A DNA stretch of 64,000 nt from Ostreibacterium oceani (GCF_009362845.1 NZ_WHNW01000001.1:207889-271888), one strand, 5' to 3'; counted from the first letter of the stretch, positions 1-8,942 are shown. The notes: generated from the sequence alone by a model not told the origin. Translations and numbers: made by a program.

Positions 1-35
1 GTAGAATACCTATCCTAAATCAGAGAGGAAACCTT

Positions 36-512
36 ATGAATCCAGAAATTCGATTAACCGAAGGCGATTTTGTTATTGACGATGCACGTTTTGCGATTGT
101 CTGTAGCCGCTTTAACCATTTTATTGTTGATGCCTTGGAAAAAGGTGCGATTGATGCGCTCAAGCGCCACGGCACTGATTACGCCAATATCGAAGTTTTC
201 AAAGCACCAGGGGCTTATGAACTCGCACTCGTCGCCAAACAAGTCGCCGCGACTAACCGATTTGAAGCCGTTATTGTTTTGGGCGCGGTCATTCGCGGTG
301 CGACCGCACATTTTGAGTATGTATCAGGTCCTTGCGCATCTGATATTTCCAAAGTCGCGCTAGACACGGGTATTCCTGTCGTTTTTGGCGTGTTGACCAC
401 CGAGGACATCGAACAAGCAATTGAACGCGCTGGCACCAAGGCCGGCAACAAAGGCGCAGAAGCCGCATTAACGGCAATAGAAATGGTAAGCCTACTGCGA
501 CAAATCAACTAA
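36..512 (+). CDS. ribH: 6,7-dimethyl-8-ribityllumazine synthase
   Basis: Penultimate enzyme of riboflavin synthesis: it condenses 5-amino-6-ribitylamino-uracil with 3,4-dihydroxy-2-butanone 4-phosphate in the cytoplasm. The 158-residue protein has the usual family length. Visible motifs are SRFN at 24-27, PGAYEL at 58-63, and [14 protein letters not shown] at 83-96, which holds the catalytic-type His92. A typical FGVLTTE segment follows near 117-123. An AGAGAGGAA ribosome site precedes the ATG. The stop lies one base before the nusB ATG, so the two are cotranscribed, the common ribH-nusB arrangement. Genes further upstream are outside the window. Confidence 0.96.
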   Translation: MNPEIRLTEGDFVIDDARFAIVCSRFNHFIVDALEKGAIDALKRHGTDYANIEVFKAPGAYELALVAKQVAATNRFEAVIVLGAVIRGATAHFEYVSGPCASDISKVALDTGIPVVFGVLTTEDIEQAIERAGTKAGNKGAEAALTAIEMVSLLRQIN

Positions 513-513
513 C

Positions 514-945
514 ATGCGCGAATTAACGGTTCAACAATTAGCCACGATTCGCAAAGCCCGTGCGAGACGCTTTGCTATGCAAGCGGTTTATTCCCAGCTC
601 ATCTCGACCGAGGGCTTTGACGAAGTTGTCACCCAAACCAAACAACGCATCAGCGACGAAGATTACGACACCGATTTTTTAGATGAGATTTTACAGGGCA
701 TTGCAACCCAGCAAGCCCATTTTGAGTCGCAACTCACGCCGTTTTTAGACCGCTCTATTGCCCAGCTCGGCGTGATAGAACATGCCATTCTACTCGTTGG
801 CGCGTATGAATTAAACGGAAAAGTCACACCGCATAAAGTCGCTATTAACGAAGCCATTGTGCTTGCCAAAAAATTTGGCGCCGAAGACAGTTATAAATAC
901 ATCAACGGCGTACTGGATAAATTATACAAATCCCTGACTGGATAA
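514..945 (+). CDS. nusB: Transcription antitermination factor NusB
   Basis: All-alpha RNA-binding factor that works with NusE (S10) at boxA to form antitermination complexes on rRNA operons. The 143-residue length is normal. Recognisable family segments are ARRFAMQAVYSQL near 17-29 and the C-terminal run with LGVIEHAILLVGAYEL, VAINEAIVLAKKFG and YKYINGVLDKL. It starts one base after the ribH stop. Its own stop is the first base triplet of a degenerate tandem repeat (943-994) that carries further stop codons. Confidence 0.95.
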   Translation: MRELTVQQLATIRKARARRFAMQAVYSQLISTEGFDEVVTQTKQRISDEDYDTDFLDEILQGIATQQAHFESQLTPFLDRSIAQLGVIEHAILLVGAYELNGKVTPHKVAINEAIVLAKKFGAEDSYKYINGVLDKLYKSLTG

Positions 946-994
946 CTGGTCTAAATAATCAGTCTAGGTAACAATCAGTCTAGATAACCGATAC
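943..994 (+). repeat. Tandem iteration starting at the nusB stop
   Basis: Three or four imperfect units of about 13-16 bp, each opening with TAA: TAACTGGTCTAAA, TAATCAGTCTAGG, TAACAATCAGTCTAGA, TAACCGATAC. The first TAA is the nusB stop codon. Confidence 0.7.
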
Positions 995-1020
995 TTTTAG
1001 GATAATTTTAGGAGAGTCTT

Positions 1021-2052
1021 ATGCCAATAGCAACCACTGAACAGTACACTCAAATGCTTGATAACGCAAGAAAGGGCGGATTTGCTTACCCAGCCATTAA
1101 TGTGGTCGGGCTAGAGGGGCTTAATGCCGTGATGCAAGCCTTTGCCGAAGCCAAAACCGATGGCATTATCCAAGTCTCTACCGGCGGCGGCAAACATGCC
1201 TCAGGCGGCATTGATGAGGCATTAGGCGCTATGATTATTGCCGAGGCAGCGCATGTCATCGCCGAACAATACCCCGTGTTAATCGCGTTACACACCGACC
1301 ATTGCGTCCCTGAAAAGGTCGATAGTTTTATGATTCCTCTAATCGAAGCGTCTGAAAAACGCGTTGCCGCAGGACAAAAGCCGCTATTCAACTCACTGAT
1401 GTTCGATGGCTCAGTCTTACCGCTTGCCGAGAATATGCGTATTGGCAAAGCATTACACGAACGCATGACGAAAATCGGCATGTTGATTGAAGTCGAGACA
1501 GGCGTTGTGGGCGGTGAAGAAGACGGCATTGATAACTCGGATGCCAAATCGGAGGAACTCTACACGTCACCCGAAGAGATGGTCTATGTGTACGAACAAT
1601 TGGCAGACATTGGGCCTTTTATGTACGCGGCGACTTTCGGCAACGTACATGGCGTTTACAAACCCGGCAATGTCAAACTCAAGCCAAGCATCCTGCACGA
1701 TGGACAGTTGGCAGTTTGTAGCAAACATGCAACGGACAAAAATCCGCTTAATCTTGTCTTTCACGGTGGCTCAGGCTCGAGTAAAGACGAAATTGCTGAA
1801 ACCTTGCATTATGGCGTCGTTAAAATGAATGTCGATACCGATACCCAATATGCCTTTACCCGCCCAATCGTCGATCACCTACTAAAAAATTATGACGGCA
1901 TCCTGCGAATTGACGGCGAAGTCGGCAATAAAAAGGTCTACGACCCCCGTGCCTATCTCAAAAAAGGCACTGACAACATGAAACAACGCGTTATCGAAGC
2001 CGTTAACGACTTAAATGGTGCTGGTACCAGTTTGCTAAATACGTCGCGCTAA
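1021..2052 (+). CDS. fba: Fructose-bisphosphate aldolase, class II (class IIA, FbaA type)
   Basis: Zinc-dependent aldolase that reversibly cleaves fructose-1,6-bisphosphate to DHAP and glyceraldehyde-3-phosphate (glycolysis/gluconeogenesis). The 343-residue protein reads through the E. coli FbaA pattern: HTDHC at 91-95 (metal ligand and catalytic Asp), GGEEDG at 164-169, GNVHGVYKPG at 207-216, FHGGSGS at 247-253 and KMNVDTDTQ at 268-276, which binds phosphate and sodium. The ribosome site is AGGAGAG, about 7 bp before the ATG. It stands alone between nusB and a strong terminator, with the protease gene converging from the other side. Confidence 0.96.
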   Translation: MPIATTEQYTQMLDNARKGGFAYPAINVVGLEGLNAVMQAFAEAKTDGIIQVSTGGGKHASGGIDEALGAMIIAEAAHVIAEQYPVLIALHTDHCVPEKVDSFMIPLIEASEKRVAAGQKPLFNSLMFDGSVLPLAENMRIGKALHERMTKIGMLIEVETGVVGGEEDGIDNSDAKSEELYTSPEEMVYVYEQLADIGPFMYAATFGNVHGVYKPGNVKLKPSILHDGQLAVCSKHATDKNPLNLVFHGGSGSSKDEIAETLHYGVVKMNVDTDTQYAFTRPIVDHLLKNYDGILRIDGEVGNKKVYDPRAYLKKGTDNMKQRVIEAVNDLNGAGTSLLNTSR

Positions 2053-2101
2053 CCTAATCTAACGACAACATCACAACAACATTAAAAAACTGATTAATCA
2101 A

Positions 2102-2137
2102 CCAATAAAGCCGACCTGCGTCGGCTTTATTGGTTGT
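2102..2137 (+). terminator. Rho-independent (probably bidirectional) terminator after fba
   Basis: A perfect 14-bp inverted repeat (arms 2102-2115 and 2120-2133) with a CTGC loop sits between the convergent fba and protease genes. T-rich sequence follows on the plus strand. Confidence 0.85.
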
Positions 2138-2153
2138 ATTTTGCTGTTATGAA

Positions 2154-3533
2154 TTACAGTGGGATAAACAGTGTTCTGCCATTACGATTAACCAATACGG
2201 CCGCCGGTTTATCGGCTTTTAATTCGCCTATTGCGGATTTAAACGCCTTGATACTGTCAATCCGTTTGTCATTAATTTGCAAAATCACATCATTGACAAA
2301 AAAACCTGCCGTTGCGGCGCGTGATTCTGGCGCAACATGCGTCACTAAAACCCCGTGTGTCAACGACAAATTCGCTTTGTCAGCATCACTCAGCTCGGTC
2401 ACTTGAAACCCTTCGTTGGTCTCCTTGCTGGATTGAAGTGGTGCATTGTCACGTTCTTCTTCTAATTCACCAATATCAACGCGTAATTTTTGTGCCTTGC
2501 CTTGGCGCATCAATTCAACCTCGACGGTTGTGCCTGCGGCAACATCACCGACTAATGGTGGCAAATCAGACGATTTTTCAATTGATTGCTCGTTAAATGT
2601 CAAAATAATATCGCCAGGCTGGATGCCGGCTTCTTGCGCGGGGCTGTCTTTGACAACATCAGAGACCAGCGCCCCTTTGGGTTTATCAAGACCAAAGGAC
2701 GAGGCCAAATCTTGATTAACGCTTTGGATAGCAACACCCAACCAACCACGACTGACATAACCCGCGTCTCGTAACTGATTGGCAATATTCATGGCTGTGT
2801 TGATTGGAATTGCAAATGCCAATCCGTTAAAAGACCCTGTATTAGAATAAATTTGTGAATTAACCCCAATAACTTGGCCTTGTAAATTAAACAATGGGCC
2901 ACCCGAATTACCTGGGTTAACCGCCGCATCGGTTTGGATGAAGGGCACATAAGCCCCGTCAGGCAAGCTACGCGAAGTGGCAGATACAATACCTTTGGTG
3001 GCTGTATGGTCAAACCCAAATGGGTTGCCAATCGCCAACACCCAATTGCCGACCTCTACTGCATCGGAATCGCCAATTTTTGCGGCGGGCGTTTTTTTAA
3101 CATCAATCTTTAACAACGCAATATCGGTCCGTTCATCCATACCGATTAATTCGGCTTGGTACTCTTTTTGGTCTTTGGTTCTCACGGTGATTTCATCACC
3201 CCCTTTGACCACGTGTGCATTGGTTATAATGTAACCACTCTCATCAATAAAAAACCCCGAACCTTGGGATTGGCGTGGTCTTGCGCGCGGTTCTATGCGA
3301 GGAAACCCACCCGGTCCTTCAAAAAAATAACGCAATAAATCATCTGGGTTCATCGGGTCATAGCCTCGGCGCTGCGTATTGACTGACGTGCTCGATTTGC
3401 TTTCGATTTGCACGACCACGGGGGCGTTTTCTTTTATTAGGCTAGTAAAGTCGGGCAATTCGTTGGCAAAGGCTGGCTTTAACAAAAAACCTAACAACAA
3501 TAACAACATCACCACTGGTTTCTTACACTTCAT
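2154..3533 (-). CDS. degP: Do-family periplasmic serine endopeptidase (DegP/MucD type)
   Basis: Envelope quality-control protease and chaperone. The 459-residue precursor starts with a clear Sec signal (MKCKKP, a Leu-rich core, cleavage near AFA-NE at 23-24). The trypsin-like domain carries the triad His107 (TNAHVV), Asp137 (ERTDIALL) and Ser210 (NPGNSGGP). Two PDZ domains follow at about 255-345 and 370-455, giving the S1C-PDZ-PDZ layout of DegP/DegQ/MucD. The ribosome site on the minus strand is AAGAGGTG. It is divergent from a two-component system, which may, as an inference, share its envelope-stress role. Confidence 0.93.
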   Translation of the reverse strand: MKCKKPVVMLLLLLGFLLKPAFANELPDFTSLIKENAPVVVQIESKSSTSVNTQRRGYDPMNPDDLLRYFFEGPGGFPRIEPRARPRQSQGSGFFIDESGYIITNAHVVKGGDEITVRTKDQKEYQAELIGMDERTDIALLKIDVKKTPAAKIGDSDAVEVGNWVLAIGNPFGFDHTATKGIVSATSRSLPDGAYVPFIQTDAAVNPGNSGGPLFNLQGQVIGVNSQIYSNTGSFNGLAFAIPINTAMNIANQLRDAGYVSRGWLGVAIQSVNQDLASSFGLDKPKGALVSDVVKDSPAQEAGIQPGDIILTFNEQSIEKSSDLPPLVGDVAAGTTVEVELMRQGKAQKLRVDIGELEEERDNAPLQSSKETNEGFQVTELSDADKANLSLTHGVLVTHVAPESRAATAGFFVNDVILQINDKRIDSIKAFKSAIGELKADKPAAVLVNRNGRTLFIPL

Positions 3534-3663
3534 TTGTCACCTCTTATGCTAAGTTAACGTTATGTTTCATTTTATTTATTTAATCCGAATGTATCTATTT
3601 AATAGTGTCAAGGCTGTAACTTTTCAATTACAATAGTCTATAGGATTAATTAGAGGACGCATT

Positions 3664-4341
3664 ATGAAAATTCTCATCATCGAAGATGATAAGCCCGTTG
3701 CCGAAAATTTGGTCAAAGGATTTTCAGAAAAAGGGTTCGAAGCCGATGTTGCCCATGATGGTATCTCAGGCCTCGCACAAGCATTAAGCCACGATTATCA
3801 CGTGATTATTGTCGATAGGATGCTGCCGGGTTTAGACGGGCTAACCGTCATCCGACAACTGCGCGCCCAACAAAACGAAACGCCTGCTATTATGCTAACG
3901 GCGCTGGGAGAAGTTGATGACAAGGTTGAAGGGCTAGAGGCAGGTAGCGATGATTACTTGGCTAAGCCGTTTGTCTTTGCCGAGCTGCTGGCACGAGTCA
4001 AAGCACTGGCAAAGCGCAATCTCGCTGCGCAAGCACAAGAAACCACCTTAATCGTTGGGCCCGTTGTTATCGACAAAATCACCCGAGAGGTCACATACCA
4101 AGGAAAGTCTATCGCGCTACAACCCCGAGAATTTGATTTGCTCGTTTATATGGCCAGCAACGCTGGCGAGGTCATCACCCGAGAAATGTTATTAAAAAAC
4201 GTGTGGGGCTATGAATTTAACCCCCAAACAAATATTGTCGATGTGCATATCTCACGCTTACGCAATAAATTAGATAAAAGCACCAAAAAACCCCTAATCA
4301 AAACGCTACGCGGCGTTGGTTATGTCTTTGATGCGGCCTAA
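3664..4341 (+). CDS. OmpR/PhoB-family response regulator
   Basis: DNA-binding response regulator of 225 residues. The receiver domain has the acidic pair E7/D8-D9, phosphoacceptor Asp51 (IIVDRMLPG) and Lys101 (YLAKPF). A linker leads to a winged-helix effector at about 130-222 with REFDLLVYM and VDVHISRLRNKLD. The ribosome site AGAGGA precedes the ATG. The partner kinase starts 82 bp downstream. It resembles the QseB/CusR/PmrA group, but the target genes cannot be told from sequence. The stop codon begins a run of tandem repeats (4339-4410). Confidence 0.92.
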   Translation: MKILIIEDDKPVAENLVKGFSEKGFEADVAHDGISGLAQALSHDYHVIIVDRMLPGLDGLTVIRQLRAQQNETPAIMLTALGEVDDKVEGLEAGSDDYLAKPFVFAELLARVKALAKRNLAAQAQETTLIVGPVVIDKITREVTYQGKSIALQPREFDLLVYMASNAGEVITREMLLKNVWGYEFNPQTNIVDVHISRLRNKLDKSTKKPLIKTLRGVGYVFDAA

Positions 4342-4410
4342 TGCACAATCTAAATGCACAATCTAAATGCACAACCTAATGCACGGCCTAATACACAATC
4401 CAATGCACAC
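4339..4410 (+). repeat. Tandem 12-13 bp repeats starting at the response regulator stop
   Basis: Five imperfect units and a partial sixth with consensus TAAATGCACAATC fill most of the space to the kinase gene: 4339-4350, 4351-4363, 4364-4376, 4377-4388, 4389-4401. The stop codon is the first triplet of unit 1, and every full unit repeats a TAA. Confidence 0.85.
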
Positions 4411-4423
4411 AAACTAACTAACG

Positions 4424-5836
4424 ATGCCCAGTCAAATTGTCGACACACTACCCTTTAGATACACACTGGCCTTTGCCTTTTTTATTATGGTTGCGGTTAT
4501 TTTTGGTCTAGGTCATGTTTATCTATTTACCTATCAGGCGTTAGAGACACAGGCAAAAAATCAAATTGCCGCTGAAATAGCCATTTTCCGCGATAATCCA
4601 ACACTCGCTAACCAACAAGCTAACCAACAAGCTGGCCAACAAACAGGTCAACAGGTTGGTGCAACGACGCTAAAAATTTGGGCGCACGATTTATCCAAGC
4701 CATTGCCAGACTCGCTGCGCCAACAGCTATTAAACCACCCCCAAAAGCTCTATCAACCCCATGATTTTTTTACCACGCCCCAACACACAAACATCAAGCC
4801 GGGTATGATTGTCGGCGCCGTCTCATTGCCTGTTGCCCCCGATGCGGGATACACTGCACACACCGCGCCTCACCACACAGAATCTTTATTACTGATTGCC
4901 CTGCCTGTCGACAACAAGCCTTTATTGCGCACTTTGCTTTATACGCTTTTTTACTTGGTTATTTCGATTTTTCTGCTGATGGTGGTTTATAGCTATATGA
5001 TTGGCTTGCGTAGCCAACAAAAAATCAAAACCATCGACAGCGCGGCGCGCGACATTATGGCTGGCAATCTCGATAAACGCATCCCGATTTATCGCCATGA
5101 CCGCGATGAGTACAGCCAACTCGCCAAAACCTTAAATGCGATGCTAGACAAAATTTCGGCCCTGATGAAAAGCACCAAACAAGTCAACAACCATATTGCC
5201 CATGATTTGCGCTCACCGCTCAATCGCTTGCGTAGTCGCATGGAAATTGCGCTACTCAATGTTCGTGACCCCGTTGATTATCAAAACGCACTAGCCGACT
5301 CGATTGCTGACTGCGATTCACTACTACAAACTTTCAACGCCCTATTGCTCATTGGGAATCTAGAGTCTGGCGCGCGGCACTATCATTTAAAACCGCTTGA
5401 TTTACACCCTTTGCTACAGGATTTAGCTGACCTTTACAGCGCGGTTGCCGAAGAAAAAAACCACCAATTTAGCGACCAAATATCGCCCCACCTCACGGTA
5501 CTTGGGCATCCTGATTTGCTGGCCCAAGCCATTGGTAATCTACTGGAAAACGCCATGAAATACACCCCAGAGGGCGGGGAGATTAGCCTGCAAGCGCTAC
5601 CGCGCGGAGAATTCGCACTGATTCGCATCACCGACAATGGACCGGGTATCCCCGCGCAAATGCGCGACAACGTATTTGACAGTTTCACCCGCCTAGATGA
5701 GGCACGGAGCTTGCCTGGCACAGGGCTTGGCATGAGTATCGTCCGTGCCGTTATCCAAGCCCATCATGCCAGCATTCAATTAAGTGATAACCAACCTGGG
5801 CTTTGCGTTGAAATTCGACTTCGCCTGCGCCATTAA
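4424..5836 (+). CDS. Two-component sensor histidine kinase (HAMP domain)
   Basis: Inner-membrane kinase of 470 residues, partner of the regulator just upstream. It has TM1 at about 12-37, a periplasmic sensor segment to about 165, TM2 at about 167-193, HAMP at about 193-245, and a HisKA box with His260 in NNHIAHDLRSPLNR. The ATPase domain has the N box (GNLLENAMKYTP), G1 (DNGPGIP) and G2 (GTGLGMSIVRAV). The periplasmic loop contains a short Gln-rich iteration of (N/G)QQA-type units at about 63-78, matched by tandem DNA repeats at about 4608-4656. The signal sensed is not evident. Confidence 0.92.
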   Translation: MPSQIVDTLPFRYTLAFAFFIMVAVIFGLGHVYLFTYQALETQAKNQIAAEIAIFRDNPTLANQQANQQAGQQTGQQVGATTLKIWAHDLSKPLPDSLRQQLLNHPQKLYQPHDFFTTPQHTNIKPGMIVGAVSLPVAPDAGYTAHTAPHHTESLLLIALPVDNKPLLRTLLYTLFYLVISIFLLMVVYSYMIGLRSQQKIKTIDSAARDIMAGNLDKRIPIYRHDRDEYSQLAKTLNAMLDKISALMKSTKQVNNHIAHDLRSPLNRLRSRMEIALLNVRDPVDYQNALADSIADCDSLLQTFNALLLIGNLESGARHYHLKPLDLHPLLQDLADLYSAVAEEKNHQFSDQISPHLTVLGHPDLLAQAIGNLLENAMKYTPEGGEISLQALPRGEFALIRITDNGPGIPAQMRDNVFDSFTRLDEARSLPGTGLGMSIVRAVIQAHHASIQLSDNQPGLCVEIRLRLRH

Positions 5837-5909
5837 GCTGTATTTTGGCTTAATTACAATGCATTCTAGCTCATTCTAGCGGTTTTTAACCGATATTGTC
5901 GGATAAACA

Positions 5910-5937
5910 TTGACTTTGTTTGATATCCTGCGATAAT
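5910..5937 (+). promoter_or_regulatory. Probable sigma-70 promoter of deaD
   Basis: TTGACT at 5910-5915 and GATAAT at 5932-5937, spacing 16 bp. The -10 hexamer lies inside the first of two GCGATAATCGC palindromes. It would give a leader of about 150 nt before the helicase ATG. Confidence 0.6.
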
Positions 5938-5976
5938 CGCCTAGCAATTTATATTAATCAGGCGATAATCGCCTAG
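5930..5976 (+). promoter_or_regulatory. Twin palindromic operator-like sites upstream of deaD
   Basis: The 15-bp direct repeat GCGATAATCGCCTAG occurs at 5930-5944 and 5962-5976. Each copy contains the perfect dyad GCGAT-A-ATCGC, and the second extends to the 15-bp palindrome AGGCGAT-A-ATCGCCT (5960-5974). The centres are 32 bp apart, close to three helical turns, so both lie on the same DNA face. The first overlaps the predicted -10. Confidence 0.7.
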
Positions 5977-6094
5977 TCAATCAGCACTTCGAAAGATTTA
6001 GTTCTGTCTCTCCTCTAGTAGCTAACACGCTACCACACGGGTTATCGTCTTTTATCTCATTCGCGGTCGGTATTGACGCTACTGGGAAAACAAA

Positions 6095-7813
6095 ATGACC
6101 AATACAAATCATGGCTTTGATGAGCTAGGGCTTAATGACGCTTTTTTACAGGCATTAGCAGACGCGGGCTACACCACGCCTTCACCAATTCAAACACAGA
6201 CGATTCCGCTCGTTTTAGCGGGTAACGATATTTTAGGCCAAGCGCAAACTGGCACAGGCAAAACCGCCGCCTTCGCTTTACCTACGCTGCAACACATTGA
6301 AACAAAGGTTAACCACACCCAAGTCTTAGTCCTCGCGCCGACCCGCGAGCTCGCGCTTCAGGTTGCGGAGTCTTATAAAACTTACGGCAAATACTTGCCC
6401 AATATTCGGATTGCGCCAATTTATGGCGGCGCCGCGTATGGCACACAAATCAACGCCCTAGAAAAAGGTGCGCATATCGTGGTCGGTACGCCTGGGCGAA
6501 TTATGGATCACATTAAACGTGGCACGCTCAAACTCAATCATTTGAAGTCACTAGTCCTTGATGAAGCAGACGAAATGCTGCGCATGGGCTTTATTGATGA
6601 TGTCGAATGGATTTTATCCAAATCACCCAAGCAAAAACAAATCGCGCTATTCTCAGCGACCATGCCGAGAGCCATACAAACGCTTAGCCAAAAATACCTC
6701 AATAACGAAGTCGTCGTCAAAGTCGCGGCAACACGAGAAACCGCATCTACCATTACACAATCATACTTGGCAGTCGCGCACAAGCAAAAAACCCAAGCCC
6801 TGCATCAATTATTAGAAGCTGAAGCCCCTGATGCGGCTATTATTTTTGTCAATACCAAAGCCGCAACCGAAGAACTCGCGCAGTCGCTCGCCAAAAAAAA
6901 TCACCGCGTAGCGGCATTAAATGGCGACCTGCAACAAAAACAACGTGAGCGAGTCATCAGCCAGATTAAATCGCACGATATCGACATCATTCTAGCAACC
7001 GACGTGGCTGCAAGAGGATTAGATGTTGATCGCATCACGCACGTCATTAACTATGACTTGCCACGCGATAGCGAGTCTTACACCCACCGTATCGGACGCA
7101 CAGGCCGTGCAGGTCGAGAAGGCAAAGCCATTTGCATTTTAAGCCCCAAAGACAAGCGCAATCTACAACAGATTCAACGCGCCACCAAAACAGAAATCAC
7201 GCCATACGCCATGCCCAGCATTGATGACATCAACCGCCAGCGCATGGAAAAATTCACCGCCGCGCTTGCCGATAAAATTGAGCACGCACATTTGGTTCCT
7301 TTGCGTGACATGTTGGCAGACATTGATAAGCAACTCGATACTGACATGCTAACTGTTGCGGCGGCATTGATGAGTTTATACCAAGGTAAAACCCCTTTAT
7401 TACTCAGCAAACGTGATGTGCTGGCGCCCGTCGACTTAAATAGCCGAGATACCACCAGCCATTCACGCAGCGCTGATAGCAAAAATCCGCGTAAAAAGCG
7501 TACACCTTTGGCTGAAAATGCGCGCAAAGTCGCCAGAAAGCCTCGTAAAGGCGAGCTTGCACCCGCTGAGATGGAAGCCTTCACCTTAGCCGTCGGTCAT
7601 GCTGACAAGGTCAAGCCCGGGCATATTGTTGGCGCAATCGCCAATGAAGCAGGCATAGAAGGCCGCCACATTGGCGCGATTGAAATTTATGAGTCGCATA
7701 CTCAGGTCTTTTTACCCAAAGGTATGCCCAAAGCGATTTTCAATAGCCTGAAAAAAACCCACGTCATGGGCAAACCGCTTAATATCAGCAAAAGTAACGC
7801 CGCAAGCGTGTAA
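6095..7813 (+). CDS. deaD: DEAD-box ATP-dependent RNA helicase (DeaD/CsdA type)
   Basis: RNA helicase used in ribosome assembly and mRNA turnover, often cold-induced. The 572 residues include the Q motif (FDELGLNDAFLQAL), Walker A AQTGTGKT, PTRELALQ, DEAD, SAT and HRIGRTGRAG. A basic linker (KNPRKKR, RKPRKGE) leads to a C-terminal DbpA-like RNA-binding domain from about 495 (FTLAVGHADKVKPGHIVGAI). It is somewhat shorter than E. coli DeaD. A long leader, twin palindromes around the promoter and a strong terminator mark it as a separately controlled single gene. Start chosen at the ATG after GGGAAAAC; no stronger ribosome site is visible. Confidence 0.94.
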   Translation: MTNTNHGFDELGLNDAFLQALADAGYTTPSPIQTQTIPLVLAGNDILGQAQTGTGKTAAFALPTLQHIETKVNHTQVLVLAPTRELALQVAESYKTYGKYLPNIRIAPIYGGAAYGTQINALEKGAHIVVGTPGRIMDHIKRGTLKLNHLKSLVLDEADEMLRMGFIDDVEWILSKSPKQKQIALFSATMPRAIQTLSQKYLNNEVVVKVAATRETASTITQSYLAVAHKQKTQALHQLLEAEAPDAAIIFVNTKAATEELAQSLAKKNHRVAALNGDLQQKQRERVISQIKSHDIDIILATDVAARGLDVDRITHVINYDLPRDSESYTHRIGRTGRAGREGKAICILSPKDKRNLQQIQRATKTEITPYAMPSIDDINRQRMEKFTAALADKIEHAHLVPLRDMLADIDKQLDTDMLTVAAALMSLYQGKTPLLLSKRDVLAPVDLNSRDTTSHSRSADSKNPRKKRTPLAENARKVARKPRKGELAPAEMEAFTLAVGHADKVKPGHIVGAIANEAGIEGRHIGAIEIYESHTQVFLPKGMPKAIFNSLKKTHVMGKPLNISKSNAASV

Positions 7814-7877
7814 AATACACGTCTAAGAAAGACCCAAACCCAATCGCTATTTTTCAAATAGCCAGTCAAGGGCTGAC

Positions 7878-7915
7878 AAAGGCTATCCGCATCACGTAGC
7901 GGATAGCCTTTTTTT
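7878..7915 (+). terminator. Rho-independent terminator after deaD
   Basis: A 13-bp stem (7878-7890 with 7899-7911), 8-nt loop, and a T run at 7909-7915. Confidence 0.9.
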
Positions 7916-8050
7916 AATTGATTATACAAAGATGAAACATCCAAATAATGCCCAGTTAAACCCGAGCCAGCTAAAACTAAATTTATTTGACTTCATTAGA
8001 AAAGCAACTAAAATATAAAACAAATAATAACAATAAGAAAGCCTCTATCC

Positions 8051-8887
8051 ATGATTAGCCCATACAAATTAATTCAGCGCCCTGTTAACAATTTATTACA
8101 TCCGCTTTTTATTGTTCTATTGCTGACCATGTCCATGCTCAACACGTCAGCGCAAGCACAAAGCCTCACGGTAGATTTCGATGGGACAGAAAGCACGCAA
8201 CTAGAAAAGCTCGCCACACAGCCTGATGAACAAACCAATATCACCGCTTTTGGGCGCGACACGACTTTTTATGCAGGTGTTTCTGATGCTGCTACGCCAT
8301 TTATTTTCAACAATGCAACCGCTAATTTGTCCGCGGGCGATAGTATTGATATTACCGTCACAGTTTACGCCCGTGATAACACTGCCGCTCATAACGAAGC
8401 CTACATTTGGCTAGGCCCTGACCCCATGGGAAACAACACTATAAATCGACTTCCTGTCAGCACCAGACAGGGGGTTACGGCTGGTTTTGCTACTCACCTT
8501 GGCACAATCTACACAAATAATGACAGTATGTCTGGTGTAATCACGTTAAGCTCTGATACGACAGCAATTTTTAACCGTTGGGTGGATATGCGTATCCGCT
8601 ACGAAGTCATCGCGGGTAATTTAGTCATGTCAATTTTCTATGACGGTGTCCCTGTCGTCACTAATGAAATTATCGCCCCCGCAACCGACTTTAGTTGGTT
8701 AGACAACGCGCATATGGGATTTGTGATTGACGATACAGTAGATGGCGTGGTGTTGTCTGGACCCGCACTACAAATTAATTCACCTAGCAGCGTCCCTTCG
8801 CTATCAATGCTCAGCTTCCTCGTATTGGTCACCCTCGTATTCGCCAGCGGACTAACCAGGGCTCGTAGGCGTATTAAGCGTGCTTAG
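8051..8887 (+). CDS. Secreted protein with an IPTL-CTERM-like C-terminal anchor
   Basis: Unrecognised exported protein of 278 residues. A long N-terminal signal (hydrophobic core near 18-33, cleavage near SAQAQ) is followed by a Thr/Asp/Asn-rich body likely to be beta-sandwich. The body contains a LamG-like hint in the stretch RWVDMRIRYEV. The tail has the three-part layout of an exosortase-type sorting signal: a Pro-Ser linker with VPSLS, a hydrophobic helix (FLVLVTLVFASGL), then RARRRIKR. This resembles the IPTL-CTERM class. The processing enzyme is not in the window. It is a single gene ending at a hairpin terminator, facing dnaN. Confidence 0.7.
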   Translation: MISPYKLIQRPVNNLLHPLFIVLLLTMSMLNTSAQAQSLTVDFDGTESTQLEKLATQPDEQTNITAFGRDTTFYAGVSDAATPFIFNNATANLSAGDSIDITVTVYARDNTAAHNEAYIWLGPDPMGNNTINRLPVSTRQGVTAGFATHLGTIYTNNDSMSGVITLSSDTTAIFNRWVDMRIRYEVIAGNLVMSIFYDGVPVVTNEIIAPATDFSWLDNAHMGFVIDDTVDGVVLSGPALQINSPSSVPSLSMLSFLVLVTLVFASGLTRARRRIKRA

Positions 8888-8896
8888 TGGCATGTT

Positions 8897-8932
8897 GCCA
8901 AGGTGTTTCTCTGTGATAAACGCCTTGGCTTT
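8897..8932 (+). terminator. Hairpin terminator after the IPTL-CTERM-like gene
   Basis: A 12-bp stem with one G-U pair (8897-8908 with 8918-8929) and a 9-nt loop, followed by a short T run. It lies between convergent genes. Confidence 0.6.
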
Positions 8933-8942
8933 ACCTATCTAA

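Noticed and set aside
1086-1547. 153-codon minus-strand frame opposite the aldolase
   Set aside because: Ser/Pro-rich antisense shadow of a strongly conserved enzyme gene, with no independent signals.
7702-7944. Minus-strand open frame over the end of deaD
   Set aside because: It runs through the deaD terminator and coding region, with no ribosome site; it is a shadow of the helicase gene.
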